DNA of 64,000 nucleotides from Endozoicomonas sp. 4G (GTDB lineage Bacteria; Pseudomonadota; Gammaproteobacteria; Pseudomonadales; Endozoicomonadaceae): NCBI RefSeq assembly GCF_023822025.1, contig NZ_CP082909.1, positions 5,562,001 to 5,626,000 of the forward strand, read 5' to 3'. Shown piece by piece: positions 62,634 to 64,000 of this stretch (position 1 is its first letter; each line of letters starts with the position of its first letter). The notes under the pieces were generated by a model. It saw only the letters and a program-made list of their open reading frames with translations, ran no database searches and was not told where the DNA came from. The position numbers and the translations under genes were made by a program.

Positions 62634-62940
62634 AATGGGTTCTACTCATCATCCGGTGCTGTAAAAAGAGGGCACAAACCTGGACAGTCTGTGGTGGTCA
62701 GAGTTGACTATAAGAAAACGAAATCATGACGAAAATCCGACAAATGAAGCGTATAACGGACTTTTGTAACAACGTAAACATTTGTTGACGTATATCAACA
62801 AAAGAGAATGAGATGCCAGCAAGGCCACGGCTTGGCTAACAAGAGATAGACCCTTCTCTCTGAGTTTTGTACTCTTGCAGCATCCCCGGACAGGCTCGCT
62901 GCCCACTCTTCAGCGACTTTAGACTTAACATGAACGCACC
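62634..62940. promoter_or_regulatory. Divergent regulatory region of PTS/GH92 locus and AraC gene
   Basis: Contains the perfect inverted repeat TTTGTTGA-CGTATA-TCAACAAA at 62781-62802, and a half-related copy TTTGTAACAACGT at 62763-62775. Inside it, TTGAC-GTAT-ATCAA is a 9-of-10 match to an FNR/CRP-family half-site pair. It is the best operator candidate for the adjacent AraC-type regulator or a global regulator. Confidence 0.5.
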
Positions 62941-63789
62941 ATGCTCGAATCAGCCAAGATAGCCCAGCAGATCGACGATTTTCTTGCCAGTGGAAGACTC
63001 CGGCAAGTCCGGTTTGCCTCGCATACTGATGAATACCCCCAAAATGCTTTTCTGGTGAAATTTGCGAGAATGGTGGTCGTACTGGAGGGTACTTATCTGA
63101 CGGCTATTGGACACAAAGGGCAATATCAGAAGGTTGAGGCCCAACAGGGTGATGTGATTTACATACCTGCACAGACTTGGGATCTGCCGGACTGGAACAC
63201 AAAGGGAACCGCCCTGACCCTGCTGTTTGGCCACTATCAAATAGGCATGAGCCTGACGTTCAGTGATCACCAGGCGAAAGCGGCCTCGGTGGTGAAATAC
63301 AGTATCCCCGAACCAGTGCGGCAGGAAGGTCTTTATCTGGAGAAAGCTCTGTGTGAATCAGCCCGTGCCACTGAGGATAATGGCATTGCTGCCTGTATCG
63401 CAGAAGGCTTGTTAAGGTACTGCCGGGGCAAAATAGAAGATCATCAATATTCTCAGGTACGCCGATCAAACGACAAGTGGCGAGCAATAAGTATGTACCT
63501 GCAAAAAAACTTCAGCGCCAGGATTACCCGTGAATCAGTGGCCCTGGAGTATTGTATTTCTCCCAACCATCTCTCCCGCCTGTTTCGGGAAGAAGGTGGA
63601 ATGGGGTTCAATGAATATCTGACGCTGGTCAGGATTGACCGGGCCAAGATGCTGCTCAGCCAATACTCGATGAATATGTCAGAAATTGCCGCCAGAACCG
63701 GTTTCAAGGACAGCAGTTATATGGGCAGGGTGTTTCGTAAGCATACGGGGATGACGCTGGGTGAATATCGGGCTAAGTACGCTGCCTGA
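62941..63789 (+). CDS. AraC-family transcriptional regulator
   Basis: 282 aa. The N-terminal half is a cupin-type sensor (QQGDVIYIPAQTWDLPDW). The C-terminal half has the two AraC helix-turn-helix motifs: SVALEYCISPNHLSRLFREEGG, then the second with MNMSEIAARTGFKDSSYMGRVFRKHTGMTLGEYR. Divergent from the PTS-mannosidase locus, it is the natural candidate for the activator responding to mannose-containing glycans. No start-site ambiguity beyond a nearby out-of-frame ATG. Confidence 0.92.
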   Translation: MLESAKIAQQIDDFLASGRLRQVRFASHTDEYPQNAFLVKFARMVVVLEGTYLTAIGHKGQYQKVEAQQGDVIYIPAQTWDLPDWNTKGTALTLLFGHYQIGMSLTFSDHQAKAASVVKYSIPEPVRQEGLYLEKALCESARATEDNGIAACIAEGLLRYCRGKIEDHQYSQVRRSNDKWRAISMYLQKNFSARITRESVALEYCISPNHLSRLFREEGGMGFNEYLTLVRIDRAKMLLSQYSMNMSEIAARTGFKDSSYMGRVFRKHTGMTLGEYRAKYAA

Positions 63790-63863
63790 TGTTAGTGGTC
63801 AGAAGGTAAGTTTTCGGTGAACATACAACACGGCATTGTGCCTTTGTCAGATATCTGAAGTGC

Positions 63864-63946
63864 GACGGTTTTGATTCCAGTCACCGCCCCAACGCGACGA
63901 CCTATGGCTTATGAGACCAGCAAGCTGACCGCTGCTCTATCCCGTC
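63864..63946 (-). tRNA. tRNA-Met-like sequence, probably a degenerate remnant
   Basis: On the minus strand GACGG and CCGTC can pair as a short acceptor stem. A D-arm-like AGAGCAGCGGTCAGCTT and an anticodon arm TGGT-CTCATAA-GCCA with CAT anticodon (ATG at 63911-63913 on plus) follow, then AGGTCGTCG as in initiator tRNA. The T-arm is disrupted by extra bases and no TTCAAAT loop is present. It may be a decayed tRNA or an integration relic. Confidence 0.35.
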
Positions 63947-64000
63947 ATAACTCTTTATTGTTACGGGCACATGAAAGGAAAGTCGTCTTGTCATGCCTGC

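Overview
The window looks like a chromosomal segment of a marine, host-associated gammaproteobacterium. Housekeeping genes (metK, pgk, glmU-glmS, maeA, gor, an rfaH-like gene, proXWV) have gammaproteobacterial sequence and layout. They are interleaved with secreted proteins carrying eukaryote-type domains: an F-box-associated (FBA) domain, C2H2 zinc-finger arrays and a 20S proteasome alpha subunit. That mix, with several mobile elements, resembles Endozoicomonas-type invertebrate symbionts. The genus is inferred from gene content, not from a marker gene.

Layout. 1-1008: 3' part of an RTX-type secreted protein with an FBA lectin-like domain. 1017-18392: mostly core genes: pentapeptide-repeat protein, ArsR regulator, dicarboxylate symporter with an FNR-like box upstream, malic enzyme, glutathione reductase, alpha/beta hydrolase, RfaH-like factor, a tandem pair of ModA-like proteins, pgk, metK with a SahR-like regulator and a perfect palindromic operator candidate, a TrmB-type regulator, glmU. 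18428-20260: glmS, followed by a 37-codon remnant of tnsA at the canonical attTn7 position.

20439-43630 is an accessory island. It holds two near-identical copies of a 952-aa secreted protein of unknown function; four versions of a secreted C2H2 zinc-finger protein (10 fingers, 8 fingers, a decayed copy with about 1 finger, and a C-terminal scrap); a group II intron; an IS607-type element; a secreted protein ending in a proteasome alpha4-like domain; a three-gene DUF262/AAA ATPase/unknown cassette; and a Septu-like ATPase plus HNH nuclease pair. The intact zinc-finger proteins have an export signal, acidic stretches with IKQEP motifs (SUMO-consensus-like) and a C-terminal bipartite nuclear-localisation-like segment. 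I regard them as candidate host-nucleus-targeted effectors. With the proteasome-like protein they are the most novel part of the window.

43729-49161: osmoprotectant uptake (proXWV and a divergent BCCT transporter). 49282-50069: decayed IS1380-type element. 50068-62633: a one-direction locus of four GH92 alpha-mannosidase lipoproteins, a GH18 lipoprotein and a fructose-family PTS (IIB, IIC), with a divergent AraC regulator at 62941-63789. It looks like a system that trims host high-mannose N-glycans and imports the released sugar. The FBA domain at the window start belongs to a family that binds the same glycans, so glycoprotein recognition may be a wider theme. The last 200 bases hold a tRNA-Met-like remnant.
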